Under the pieces are notes generated by a model. That model was given only the letters and a program-made list of their open reading frames with translations. It ran no database searches and was not told the origin of the DNA. The position numbers and the translations under genes are program-made. Below, one piece after another: positions 25,601 to 40,015 of a DNA stretch of 64,000 nt. The first letter of the stretch is position 1. Each line of letters begins with the position of its first letter. The stretch comes from Liolophura sinensis (lineage: Eukaryota; Mollusca; Polyplacophora; Chitonida; Chitonidae). The DNA lies in contig NC_088298.1 of assembly GCF_032854445.1 (NCBI RefSeq), positions 12,573,504-12,637,503 on the forward strand, read 5' to 3'.

Positions 25601-26000
25601 CGAATAAAATAATGGCTTGTTCGAAAACTTCATATACCAGCGGTCACTCTTTTTTAAGGAGACCCTCATATACCACGGATTAAATAATTTTTTGTTCGAC
25701 AACTTTGTATATTAGCGATCTCTCTCCTTTATGGAGACCCTCATATACCACGGATAAAATAATGACTTGTTCGACATCTTTGTGTACCAGCGATCACCCC
25801 CTGTATGGAGGCCCTCATATACCACGGATAAAATACTGAGTTGTCCCATAGCTTTATATACCAACGATCACTCTCCTTTATGGAGACCCTCATATACCAC
25901 GGATAAAATAATGGCTTGTTATTATTGGCTTGTTCGAAAACTTTATATACCAGCGGTCGCTCTTTTTTAAGAGACCCTCATATTCCACAGATAAAATAAA
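19693..26000. repeat. 75-bp satellite array, block 2
   Basis: About 84 units of the same satellite as block 1. Besides the 75-bp period, a long internal duplication is visible: the stretch around 20371-20797 recurs at 21943-22369, a shift of 1572 bp (about 21 units). The right end repeats the end of block 1 almost exactly, including the cut unit GGCTTGTTATTATTGGCTTG (about 25915), before passing into flank X copy 2. ORFs on both strands are by-products of the 75-bp period. Confidence 0.95.
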
Positions 26001-26620
26001 GACATCAGTGGAATTGTACTCACATATGGTCAAAAATAAAGAGATTTAAAATGGACAATCTGTCAACGTTCGATTACGTGTACTATTATATATCCACACT
26101 GATTCAACCTTCGTAACCACCAACTAACTTGAGCATTGCAACAAAATTTGTACATGTGTGATGTCTGAAATTACCGACCTATATTTAATAACTTAATTTT
26201 TAGTCCAAAGCAAATCTGTGCAAGGAATATTATCTAAATTTGTGCTTTAATTTTTTGGTAAATTTGCTTAAGGACAAACCCTAGGAAAGATAACTTGAGG
26301 CGAACTTGTACACAGAAAACAGAATAAACAGAAAGTTTACATTTCGATCTGTGATAATTAGTCTTCCTAAACCCTACCTTGCGAAGATAGCCCACGACAT
26401 ACGAGAGTCCAGTTTGCTCAACTCTTGCTGCCAGCCATGAGGTGGTAACACTTTGTCACCAGTCAACCTTGTGGAGTGGTGAATGGAAATCTCCAAAATA
26501 TTCAAGTTTGATGAACAGAAACAAGAGTACACCAAGATATAAAATAGCCCTATCAAAATATTTGAGTTTCAGTATGGAGATATATACATTCGCACATACG
26601 CACCAAAGCATCTCTGTTTA

Positions 26621-26714
26621 TTCCCATCATAATTATTGCCACCGTCGTATAAGTGAAATATTCTTGAGTACGGCGTAAAACACCAATCAAATAAATCAAT
26701 CAAATCAAATCAAT
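26621..26714 (+). mobile_element. 3' remnant of SINE family 1
   Basis: Only the tail is left (from CCATCATAATTATTGCCACC to the AATCAAATC end). The insertion is orthologous by position to the full copies at 4523-4797 and 44850-45116, so most of it was deleted after the duplication of unit 2. Confidence 0.82.
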
Positions 26715-27972
26715 TAGGGATGCCACAGACTAGTAAATGGTAAATGTGCATAGAACAAAACCACGATGTGCGTAAACATTTCATCCAAATCCATGCAAAT
26801 CTTGTTCCGAAAAGCTGCAGACAGGAAGACAGGCGGACAGGCAGACAATGACAAAGATATATTCTCCTTGGCGGATGTAATTAGCGCCTGAAAGCAAGAG
26901 GCGATATCCGGGCCTATTTTACAACTACAGAAGGCACAAGTTCCGAAGGGGAGGTAACTGGTCTGCAACCGCGCAGTAAGTGAACCGTGAAAATCACACA
27001 AATTTCCTAACATATTCGTCAGGACCTGTTCTGGTTGTTATGTGTATTTTAGGACCGTAACCGTATCGGTGAGCGTAAGGCCATGTGATTGTGCTATCCT
27101 GAGAGTGACGTATAGCGTAGTGGTTAGAGTAACACCAATCACAGTTCTGCTCAACAGGCTGTGAAACGGATGTCTGCTTTTATAACGTCTATCTATTTTT
27201 ATCTCTTTATGGCTTCATGGCTGTTTCACTTGTTAGAAATAAAATGCAATATTAAAAGCAGGATGCTGTAAAGTGAACACCTTCAAACGCCGCATAATTT
27301 CCCGCATGGGTAAGCCCCTGGATCAAAAACAACCTTGCGTGACCCACATCTATCCGACAAGCGGGACACCAAATCGTGGTGATTGTCTTTATATATGCAG
27401 ACGATAATTTTCTGAATGGTACTCCGTAGCGACGGCCTTTGTCGGTTGTCCACACCAGCCGGTACTTTAACCTACCACTTCACTGGGCACGTGTACAATA
27501 GGGAACGCAGATCAGAAATCAGTCAACAACAACGGTAAGGTTAACGTGGCCTTTCTCAATGTGCTATAATAATGTAGTGTATACCTATCCCTAATAAATA
27601 GTACATATGTATGCGAGGGTACAATGTTTGCCTGCAGTGTGCATTTCAGCAGTGTAATACTTCAGCAGTCATTCCATCTTGACAGTGACAAATAGGTATT
27701 TTTCATTTAGTGGCATGTATACGCCAAACAATGAACTCTGAATACCATCTAAGTGACCTTCAAGTTTAGCGAGCAGTTCCCATGTTTTGTCATGTCAGTG
27801 CCAGAAACAAAGCTTAATAGAACCTATTACCTTGAGCGCTGTATTCATCCGTGACCTGAGTCAGGCATTTTACATTAACTGAACGTAAATGTGTACACAT
27901 GAAGCTCGTTGTACAGTGTATGTGTTACATTAGTATTTTTCACAAACTTACAACAGTCTTAATAATGGTGTT

Positions 27973-28150
27973 GGGGCCTCCGTGGCACGGTTGGTTAGTG
28001 CGCTAGCGCAGCGTAATGACCCAGGAGTCTCAGGCGGATAGCCGTGGGTTTCCTACGAGTTCTGCTCGGTTTCCTCCCACCATAATCCTTGCCGCCGTCG
28101 CATAAGTGACATATTCTTGAGTACGGCGTAAAACACCAATCAAATAAATA
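27973..28150 (+). mobile_element. Internally deleted SINE family 1
   Basis: The head GGGGCCTCCGTGGCACGGTT is followed within 60 bp by body sequence (GCGGATAGCCGTGGGTTTCC) and the complete tail, so the middle, including box B, is missing. A matching insertion lies in unit 3 at 46171-46370 with a different internal deletion. Confidence 0.82.
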
Positions 28151-28613
28151 ACACAACAATGTGTATGCTTGTACTGCAGTTTCTGATCAATATGCTTACT
28201 ATCTCCTCGGTGTAATAAAGCTGTCTTCAACTTCATTTAACACATCCACAAAAACATATATATATATATAGTTTCCATTGTCAATAAAAAAAACTTTAGG
28301 TCTGGTTTAAAAAAAATGCATAATGTGTATTTAAAATAAAAGGTTGTAATTTTCATTGCATGTTTGTTTAAAATCCACTTTTCTGTACGTTTCGCTGTTT
28401 TTCAGTACACCCACACATGTGGTCAGCCAGCTATACCAATAATAAGCCTCTGGTAACTTCTTCTCTGATACACCCACCACAAAGTGAGTCCAAATGCTGT
28501 CTCAGTGTACTGTAAATGAAGGAATTCCTTCTTGTTTATTGACTTTATACATCTTAGGTATATTGCTAGAGAACTATGGAAAGCTGATGAGGACATCTCG
28601 TCCCTAAACACAT

Positions 28614-28880
28614 ACAACCAATACGTCGGGGGATTTAGTACACTTACACAGATAACACCAATACGTCTGGGTATTTAGTACAGGTACACAGATACAACCA
28701 ATAAGTATGAGGATTTACTACAAATACACAGATACAACCAATAAGTCTGGGTATTTAGTACAGGTAACAGACACAACAAATGCGTCTAGAGATTCACTAC
28801 AGCTACACAGATACAACCAATACGTCTGTGGATTTAATACAGCTACACAGATACAACCAGTATGTCCGTAGATTTAGTAC
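28614..28880. repeat. 40-bp tandem repeat
   Basis: About six units contain ACAGATACAACCAATACGTC, then TGGGTATTTAGTACAGGTAC. The matching array in unit 3 is at 47200-47470. Confidence 0.85.
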
Positions 28881-29025
28881 AGGTGTGCACGTACTGTGCT
28901 TTAATATCAGCTGAAAACCCTCGCAGGTATAGAGCGGAATTTATACCCCTAAGACTTTCCCAGGATATTGTGGTTACATAGGCTGTGCTTAAGCTGTGAA
29001 AGGTAACCCTCAGGGCCCTCTGGCT

Positions 29026-31449
<2,424 letters not shown>

Positions 31450-31454
31450 TAATC

Positions 31455-31690
31455 ACTTTGCGTGTGATGATATCGTGTGCTCCTGATGACATCGTGTGTG
31501 GCTGATGATATCGTGTGCGCCTGATGACAACGTATGTACCTGGTGACAAGGTGTACACCTGATGACATTGTGTGCGTCTGATGACAACGTGTGAGCCTGA
31601 TGACATCTTGTGCACCTGATTACATCGTGTGTTCGTGTTGATATCGTGTACGCGTGATGAGATCGTCTAAGTGTGATGATATCGTGTTTT
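31455..31690. repeat. 19-bp tandem repeat upstream of cytokine gene copy A
   Basis: About twelve units of 19 bp, consensus near TGATGACATCGTGTGCGCC. It ends 15-20 bp before a TTTTCAG acceptor-like site and about 45 bp before the start codon of copy A. The array in copy B (48355-48560) has about eleven units. Confidence 0.88.
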
Positions 31691-31735
31691 ACATTCTGTT
31701 TTCAGCAGGTTAAGCGTGGTTGAGAAGAAAGAAAC

Positions 31736-33850
31736 ATGTCGGAAGATAACAGATATGAGTTTACATTAGCAGACAGCAAGGAACCACCCAAGAAATCTAG
31801 ACTTGTACTATGCCTGGTGAGTACACTCAGTGTGAAGTTTTTTTTTTACAGGTTTCTTGTTAAACGACGCACGCAATAATGTTTCCCTTGACGTGACGGT
31901 TTAAAGCGTCTAACACATCCGTGTACAGCCTTTTTCTATCTTCAGATCTGAATCATTATCATGCAGTTTTCACAGTGGATCCACACGTAATAGCTGCATT
32001 TCTCCCCATCTCCCTGATCTTGAAGAACATTGCTCTATATCTAAATGAATGCAGAGAATTCAATGGATTTCAGCTATCTTTTAAACAAACAATTAAACAA
32101 AAACAAAGTATACAATCAGTTGTTCAGTTAAGACAGATCAAGCCTGAAAGAATAATATCAGATAACTCGTCACTATATATGTATGAAAGGCAACATTGTT
32201 TATGAACAGGTCGCTGAGTCAAGACAGATCAAGCCTGAAAGAATAATAAGAGATAACTCGTGAACATATATGTCTGACGGGGAACATTGTTTATGCTGAT
32301 CAATACCATAAGTTGAACAGATTAGTTAACAGGAAGGAAACCCAATCAAATAATAGTCAGCTAACGATCGCCAAAAGATATCCAGTCAGTATTTCCGTTG
32401 TTACAACTGGTATTTGATTCAACATATGTTCGAATTTTCGTTCATCGCTGTAGCTACCGTTTGTAGCGTCCGATTCGTTATTTAGTAAGTCGCACAAAAC
32501 GGGCACATATATGCAATATAAAGATTATACAAGCTTTTACATGTAGTTAAATAAATTTGCTATGTTGATTGGCTCATGCAATACAGTCGCCATCAATTTC
32601 CCAGGAAATAAGCCATTTAATCAGTTCATGTTTTTCTTCCGTTCTCCAGGGTGGCTCTGTGCTCTTGTTGTCCGTAGCGGTCATCGCAGCGGTGAGCGCC
32701 ATGATTTATCAATATTTTGCGTAAGTGTTTTGTTCTTGACCGCAGAGTGTCAGAAATTACCTTTCATGAGCCTAGTTTTAATTAATTAGGTTATTTATAC
32801 GGCGACGGCCAGTGTCACGGTGAAAGGAAACCGGCCAGAGCCAAGAGGAAATCCACGACCCTCCGCAGGTTGCGGCCAGATCTTCCCACCTACCGTGCGG
32901 CCAGATAGGAAGCCAACATGGCCTACTTTTGAGCTCTCTTCCATATTATCTCAAAATTTAAAATTTTATTATAACTTTTGACAAAAGTTGATAATCTACA
33001 ATATTAAATTTGTCTCATGAGTAAGTTCGGTCTATGTCTCATCACGCAGTCTACCACTGTAAAATGATTGCCTTCCAGTCTGTCTGCAAAGATGAACCAC
33101 CTGACTGTCACTTGTAAGCCAGCTGACGTTGTCAAACAATACCCGGGTTATTTTCGGACACCACTGGAACAGATCGAAGTAGAGCGGCGGTATAATCAGG
33201 ATTCACAATACCTGACTACAGTACCTCTGCCAAACTGCACACTGAACTGCATCTCTAGGGCGAAACGGGACACCACGCATGCGTTCTCCCCACGAAACGA
33301 AATGGAGGTTTTGGCTGTAGGCGCAAGCGTAATACGAAAGCTCGCGCGGACCAAGCGACAAGAATTACCAAACCCTGAAGGAAACCTTGGACGCAACCCA
33401 ATTTTCCACGGTTGTTGCGAATCGTAAGTCAGTTGGTCTTTCAATTATTCTCCGTGAAAGGCCTTCTTGTTTTTGTCTGTCTGTTTAATGCCTGTTTAAT
33501 AGCTTGTTCAGTATTGTCAATGATCCTTGTATCCTGCTCTTTGTTTAGCCAATCTATTATTTAAGTCATTAAGTTCATTTAACCATAAATCTGATTAAAT
33601 GGGTAGTTTAAAAATTAATAAAGCAAAATAAGAATGAAATAACCAAAATCCAGTCATCTGTGTGCATTGTTAGGTTGATAGTTTGTAAATCAGCCTAACG
33701 AGCTGCAAAGTGAAAAGGTTGTTTTATTTGCTCGCCTTTTAGAGAAAAGTCGTGGATCGCCCCAACAACAGCAACAAACCAGAAGGGAGAAACAGTGAAC
33801 GTCATCCAGTTAGATGAACATAAGCAATATTTCTTGCAGGAGTCTTGCAA
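31736..33850 (+). pseudogene. Spatzle/neurotrophin-like gene copy A, last exon missing
   Basis: This paralogue of the gene at 48611-53873 has four of its five coding exons: 31736-31816, 32650-32720, 33079-33423 and 33743-33850. All have intact AG/GT sites and the same phases (0, 2, 2, 2). It encodes the cytosolic N-terminus, a membrane anchor, the pro-region with RAKR and RTKR, and the first part of the Cys-rich domain up to QYFLQESCK. The fifth exon, which should supply the remaining six cysteines, is absent: at about 35980-35984 the sequence skips about 385 bp that contain exon 5 in copy B. Reading past the exon-4 donor stops at once (AAG TGA). No other copy of exon 5 is seen in unit 2. The four exons have no stops and are very similar to copy B, so loss is recent. 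It might still make a truncated product, but as a cystine-knot factor it is broken. Confidence 0.75.
32785..32922 (-). mobile_element. SINE family 1 fragment in intron 2 of copy A
   Basis: A body fragment on the minus strand (TATACGGCGACGGCCAGTGT, GGAAACCGGCCAGAGCC, CTCCGCAGGTTGCGG). The same fragment sits at 49778-49908 in copy B, so it predates the duplication. Confidence 0.75.
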
Positions 33851-36739
33851 GTGAGTATCGTCTTGAATGGAAAAATCCTTATAAATAATAATAATTATTA
33901 ATAACGTGACTGGGGAAGACGAGAGGGGGAGGAAGCTTTGAGTGTTTCCTAGCATCCCACCTGTTTGTGTTTATGACCTGACATGAGCATTTTTTTCAAT
34001 CGAAAGTCGTCAGTAATAAGTAGTATAGTTTTTGTTGGGCATGTTGCCTTAATTCGACTGGCTATGCTGCGTATTCATTGTACATATTTGTATTGTTAAA
34101 TGATATAGAGGACACATTTGTTTGTCAAACAATTATCAAACAGACTACGCTTTAAATTATTAATAAAATGTAATGTGTAAGGTAATTTAAACTGATCTCA
34201 GGAAAGGGCAATGGGCTGGGGGTAGTATGCAAATATAGCACTGTCGTAGAATATATTCCTTATATTACGGTTCAATTACTGTTCATTTATATTGTTGCCT
34301 ACATTTCACAGGTGAACAAGGTTTTTTAAAGGAGAAGAAAAGACCTAAAACAATGACACTATAGGCTGAAAAGAGCACATTTTTTCTCTCTGGTGGTGCC
34401 TGCTGCGTAATTTTGCAATTTTTCCTCACCATACAAGTAGTCTGAAAACGGCAAAGCTGGCATAATTGGTTGAGTTCATCGCGTCCTCCATCTCCCTGTA
34501 AGTTATGCTGGGGGCGTGTTGCCTCTCAGCCAATGAGAGTCGTTTTAGCACGAGGCCTGTTATGTTACCAGCTACCAGGCGTATAAACCGAGATCAAACA
34601 CCTCAAGTGAATGGCCATAACCTACTTACATAATGACGCTATTATTCGACCGGGAGTGCTTCAATTTGCGGATTGTACAGTTTAGAGGGACAGTTCTTAG
34701 GACATACATTAGCTTCAGAAATAATGTCGATTTCTTGCTTATTCGTTTTCATCAGATATGTACAGAGACGGTGCACATGGGGCGACACCAAATTCCAAAC
34801 CTTTATGGAATCTAAATTAGTTGACATTATTAATGTCGACTGGAAGTCTGGGAGAAAAACACGGTCTTTGAAGTTATCAGTTTAGATCGGACCAGATGAC
34901 AAGTAAAATAATGATTAATATTCTGAATTTCACTCTATCTTTGTGCTTATTTTACACATGACAACAACCAACCCATTAAAATCAGCCCTTAAACACTTGG
35001 GATATACACAGTATACAGAAGTAAGACTACCAAATTATCAAATCCTTACAAATTCTGTCTTGATTTCTTGTAAAACAATGGCATTGGTTAGAAAATACAG
35101 AACTTTTCGACCTATCGACACAGACTAAGAAAGACACAATACAAGTCTTTTGTATCCCTTGATGAAATTTTGGAATTTTCTGGAAAAATTAGTGTCCAAT
35201 TAATTACTTTTGATGTCAATAAAATGTTCCAAGCTCAATGATATTTTCCAGAAACGTCAAATGTACTGCCCTTGATGCACACGAGGCTGTTCTGCGTAAC
35301 ATGACAACAAATGGAAAGAATTTTGCACTCTTGCCCTAGATATTTCTTAGCACATATCTCCACAAAATAGCTAAAATACTGCCGACGTGCCTTGAGTCAT
35401 AATCATTCATTCATTCTTAGCACATAATTTTGTCTTTTTTATTATGTATATTTGCTTTTTATATGGATTATTGTAAACGTTCCACAGGGATATGGTAGAA
35501 TATATATGCGAGTTTATATAACAAGTAATTACATGTTTTAGATGTGTGACTATTAGAAACGCTTAAATACGTTGATTCTATGAGCTGTTGGCTGTAGGGT
35601 AATGAGAAAATTTCCAGAGCCTACGAGACGACAACATTCTGCAGCATTCGAGAGATTTGACTCGGTGAAGTGACGACGGTTGCATTTTCCACGTTATGGC
35701 ATGTGGGTGTAAAATATGAAATGTGTAAAAACAAAAGCGATATGTAGGCCTATAAACTGCGAAGTAACACTTTTATTACTGAAGGAAATCCCGATAGTTC
35801 GCCTGTATATAAATCCTAAAAGCAAATGTAACAAGTAAAAGAAAGTGGAGGTGGCCGGTGTATTCCGTGTCACATTTCACATCATTTAAGAGCACAATAT
35901 CTCTCTCGTAACTCAAGTTATGTGATATACATGTATCGTAATCGTATCGTTATCGTACAACAGCCGGTACTGAATGGTAGAAAGTTATGTGATCAAAGAC
36001 ACTTATGTGCAATAAGCGACTACAGCTCTGTTCCTTGAAAATATACGCATTTACAACGCCTTTGAAGAGATAGGATTCTGGATCAGCTAATTTGGTCTTG
36101 CGAACCATCTCTATGTTATAGACAGACATGACAGCGGTCAATTTAAAATGCCCTGCATGGTGCATGACGCAACACAAATTGTAACGATTCTAGCGTTAAC
36201 GGCATAGAGGGAATCGGTGAACTGCAGGTTTTTGTGATAAATAAAGTGTTTGCTCACAATTGGAGATTTTAGAGTTCGAATTATGTTATCACTCATTATA
36301 TAAAGTCATTTTTATAGTATTTACTACAACACTGGCGGATGATAAAGTCTCCCAAAAACTTATTTAGAGTATACACGAACGATGGAGAAAATTGTGGAGC
36401 TGAACTGAACTAGCGAAAGTTAAGTTCCAGAAGAAAAGTGACGTCATTTATGCCAATCTGACAGAGACGATCGATAAGGTCAACAAAAGCTCCCTGACAC
36501 CCTTGTCAACTCACATGATACAATACTGTGTCTTTACCTTTAGTGACACAAGAATTCAAAACTCGCTCAATAACTGTCTGGATTTAGCGTCTGTTGATCC
36601 ATTCCAGCGTAGTTCATATTGCTAACCAAGATTGGTGTGTGCAGTACGACTTTGGTGCTGTGCAGATTGTTGAAGAAAAAGACACAGTAGAAGTTCATAG
36701 AAGTACAGCTTTGGGTAAGGGTTAGTAAATAGTCATGTC
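33851..36739. other. Region downstream of copy A, with the exon-5 deletion
   Basis: This is homologous to 52237-55116 in unit 3. It lacks the segment around exon 5 (junction about 35980) and has about 300 bp near 34905-35200 that unit 3 lacks. From about 36600 it also lacks about 330 bp found at 54655-54985. No additional exon was recognised. AATAAA at 36240-36245 corresponds to the putative poly(A) signal of copy B. Confidence 0.6.
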
Positions 36740-36750
36740 CAATTAAAGTG

Positions 36751-37114
36751 ACCGGCCCGGATAACACAGTTGGTAAAGCGTCCGGTTCGGGACCGGTTGG
36801 ATCCAGGATCAATCCTTGATCGAGTCACACCTAAAACTTTAAAAGAGGAAGTTATAACTTCCTCGCTTGGCGTTCAGCATGAAGGGGATAGTGCAACGAC
36901 TGGTTGACCCGTATCAGTATAATGGCTCGGGCGGGGCGGCTTACTTGCCTTCGGTAAGTCGTCTCAGTGAAGCAGCACTCAATAAAAGAGCGGTGGAAAT
37001 CCGTCCTGTAACAAGGAGGCACACTATACATACATGCACCCTAATGATTCCTTCGTCGTCATATGACTGAAAAATTGTTGAGTACGACGTTAATCCCCAA
37101 GCACTCACTCACTC
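36751..37114 (+). mobile_element. Complete tRNA-derived SINE (family 2) with target-site duplication
   Basis: The tRNA-like head (GGCCCGGATAACACAGTTGG, box B-like GGATCAATCC) is followed by a body of about 280 bp and the 3' end GAGTACGACGTTAATCCCCA with CACTCACTCACT. It is flanked by an 11-bp direct repeat CAATTAAAGTG (36740-36750 and 37114-37124). Unit 3 has the empty site with a single CAATTAAAGTG at 55117-55127, so insertion followed the duplication. Confidence 0.92.
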
Positions 37115-37124
37115 AATTAAAGTG

Positions 37125-39330
37125 CCAGATCATTTAAATAATAAACATAGACATTTCAATATCTGTCTTAACAAATAATGTGAATAAAATGTTAATAAAT
37201 ATGCGAGTTTATATAACAAGTAATTACATGTTTTGGATAAAGCATTTAGGCTGTTTAATTTTTAGTATTTGTTGTAACATTCGGATTGCTATCCCCAAAC
37301 CATCATGTATCCAGACGCATATGTTCGATATATAAACTGCAAAACAATAAATATAGTGTTCTGTAGTTTTACCTCTTAAAACATTGTATAAACATTTGGA
37401 TTATCTGTTGGATTTGTTGTCGAGTAGTAATTATATTATATCGTCATTCAGTAGGCTACAGCCATTAGTCCTGAGACAAAGTTCAATATTTTCAGTTCTC
37501 GTACCACAGTAGATCTGCGGGGGTTGTTTAAATATTTAAAAAAAAATATTTTCCTGTGAAACTAGTCTGCGGTACTTATATTGAGCCACAAGGAATTCCA
37601 CTCACAAACAGCCACAGGAATGATTTTTTTTTCGAAATGACAAAGCTTGAACAGGATGGAAGAAAGCCGTGTTCCATATCACCGAGAGAAATCATTTCGG
37701 AAAGGACAAAATACAAGTTTTTACAACAACAACAGTACAACAACACTCAAATATATACCTTGCGTACACAGCTTAAAGAGAACACAAAATGTGCAACCAT
37801 ATCTACAAAGAACAAATCATATAGAACACAGTTATCACCGAAAAATATGTAAAAATGTCTACAAAGTTTTGAAAGCTGAGAAGACGAAGTTCAGCACTGG
37901 GGATATGGCACTGACGGACAGTTCACTCTTATTAGCCATGCTGTAGCAAGCCTTATGAACTTGACCAATCATCAGCTCTGAAAGCGTCATGTAATAACTG
38001 GCTTTCACCTCAAAAAGCCTGTTAGCTTTTTATTGTCAGTGTGGTTTCTTATAGTGGATAGACAGATATCGATGTAATGAATTGGATTTTACTGATACAT
38101 TTTGAACGACACATTTATGAGAAGGGAACTGAGACAACTGTTCGTGTCACAATGTCCATATACTGGGCAGGAGGCAGCACTAACCTGTGAGGGTGAGCTG
38201 GCAAGATAACTGCCTTGGGAGAGTCATTACTTGAAGAAAAATGATGTGACTTTGCGTTATTTTTCTTAAGCAAAGTCAGATTTATTACGAATATATCTTC
38301 CCAAAGTCTGAATGAATGGGTCTGTTATCAATCAGAAGGTCTTGTTATGTTCAGTAAATTGCCTGATGTCGGTACAACCAGCTAGGCCAATTGTTTAAAC
38401 CCATGCAGAACGGAAACGAGCAGGCCCGCTAAAACAAGACCCTTGTGTCCACGAACATCGCCCTGACCGTGGGCCAAACTAAAAGAAACATCGGCTCTTT
38501 GAACACGGAACAGAGTTGATACTCTTTGGTTGTGTATCAGGCGTTTTTGTTTGTATTTTCTCTCTGCCACCGATGGGACGGGAGAGATCTTAGGATTTGT
38601 GACTTCACTCTAGATAGCTATCACATGGCAAAATAGCGTCACCAATTGAGTTGCTTTTGTTGATATGCGGTGTGGAATTTTAAAAATAATTTTAGAACAT
38701 TTTTGGAATACCACTTCATTAATTTAGTGGCTGACTATGTTCACTTTAACGACGAAATCTTTTTTTCCACTTCATAAACTGACTTTATGCTGTGAATTGG
38801 GGTCACATTTGCTATTTTTCTTTGTTGAGGAAATATTACTTTACGAAAAGAAAAGGTTAAATAACTGGGAAAGTATTAGATTAAAGCCTACCCTCAAAAG
38901 ATTTCTCGAACCTCAAACCATCTGGGCCTGACGATTTTGATTTGTCTGTATGCTTTAAAATCATCATTATTTCATCTGAGGTGGCAAATATTTCTTCAGG
39001 ACAAGGTTTACCTGTTTAAGAAATGAATGTGAATACGCTCTTTATACAGTTCGGATCTACAAACCGGATGTTCAGTTACCGGCGCACCATTATAAGAAGA
39101 AAGGGAGATATCCTATAAGCCTCACTTTTACTTTGTTTCAGTCAAATGTCACCTTTGTGCAGAGGCTGGAAAACCCACCCACGTCAGGTATAGACCTGTA
39201 AACAAATTCTGGTGTAGCTACGCAAGGAAGACACGCCCCTCTGTGACGCAAAAACCAACAATTGTTCACAAGGGCCTTGTGAGCTCGAGTTCCAGCTCAT
39301 TTATTGCTAATATTAAAAAGTTCTACTGTA
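37125..39330. other. Duplicated non-coding region (copy in unit 2)
   Basis: This is closely similar to 55128-57304. Short frames (e.g. 37556-37852 and 55528-55806) share a stretch with KLEQDGRKPCSISPREI and a Gln run. They differ by frame-changing indels on both sides and show no known domain, so I do not call a gene. Confidence 0.55.
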
Positions 39331-39551
39331 AAAAGTGTTGAAGAATTTAAGAGACTACTTCGTGCCTTGTACAGACCAAACAACTATTACTGCGTTCACG
39401 TGGACAGAAAGGCTTCCAAACGGCTTCCATATGGCCATTAAAAGCTTAGCTTAGTTTTGATAACGTGTTCGTTGCGGCAAAACTAGAAGTACTTGTTTGT
39501 GCCGGATTCACGCGTTTACAGGCGGACATTTATTGCCTGCAAAAATTCCAG
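39331..39551 (+). pseudogene. Internal fragment of GCNT exon 1 (unit 2)
   Basis: About 220 bp match 59829-60050 of the intact gene (codons around [17 protein letters not shown] to LQADINC). It has an extra base (TCCAAACGGCTTCC), a TAG after AAAAGCTTAGCT, and no flanking exon or splice sites. The same fragment with the same lesions lies at 57305-57524 in unit 3, so it is an old relic copied with the units. Confidence 0.88.
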
Positions 39552-40015
39552 ATATGATACGTAACCGGTTTACTATAATATGTATAATGGTGCAGATTGT
39601 TTTGTCACTTTTTTCTTCCACGTAGATAGAAAAAAAATTATGTCATTGTTCAAAAATTCTCACAAATGTCTTCCAAAAATACACAAATGAATCTATGAAC
39701 AAGACCAGCGTTTGTACCGAGTTCCTTCCATGTTTACACCGCCCTCTCAGTCGCCTCTCAAGTTATATAAACATGTATACTTTTGAATTATTCCCCAAAA
39801 AATGACAATTTAACAAAACATTGTTTGTTTTCTATACACATACTGTAATATCCAGTAGAAAGAGAATACGGAAAGTCGATCATCATATTCAGTTTTACGC
39901 AGCTTAACCCCGCGAATCCTTGGTCGAATTACATGTCTTACAAAAGATATAGAAAAATGGTAGGCCTATATTCTGACATCCAGACTCCCATATTAGGATA
40001 TGGATACATTTACGT
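39552..40015. other. Non-coding spacer
   Basis: Unit-2 sequence that differs from the corresponding part of unit 3 (57525-57985). Nothing recognisable is seen. Confidence 0.4.

Larger units (their letters stand above)
26001..28613. other. Duplicated non-coding flank X, copy 2, and extension
   Basis: This is homologous to 3871-5750 and continues, as unit 3 does, beyond the point where unit 1 diverges. It contains a remnant of the SINE found complete in copies 1 and 3 (26621-26714), a second internally deleted SINE (27973-28150) and a short (TA)n near 28257. The end (28560-28610, with GATGAGGACATCTCGTC) resembles part of the repeat near 30120. No exon is recognised. Confidence 0.65.

Noticed and set aside
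33196..33444. Minus-strand ORF over cytokine exon 3, also seen at 50180-50380
   Set aside because: It is the antisense shadow of a well-supported plus-strand exon with splice sites on both sides.
31736..33850. Chondromodulin/tenomodulin (BRICHOS) identity for the cytokine gene
   Set aside because: The type II anchor and furin sites fit, but the BRICHOS pattern is not visible, and the C-terminal CCKC ending and TTATN-KGE block fit Spatzle/neurotrophin better.
37556..37852. ORF with a Gln run, similar frame at 55528-55806
   Set aside because: The two copies differ by frame-changing indels around the shared part, there is no domain, and both lie in duplicated non-coding sequence.
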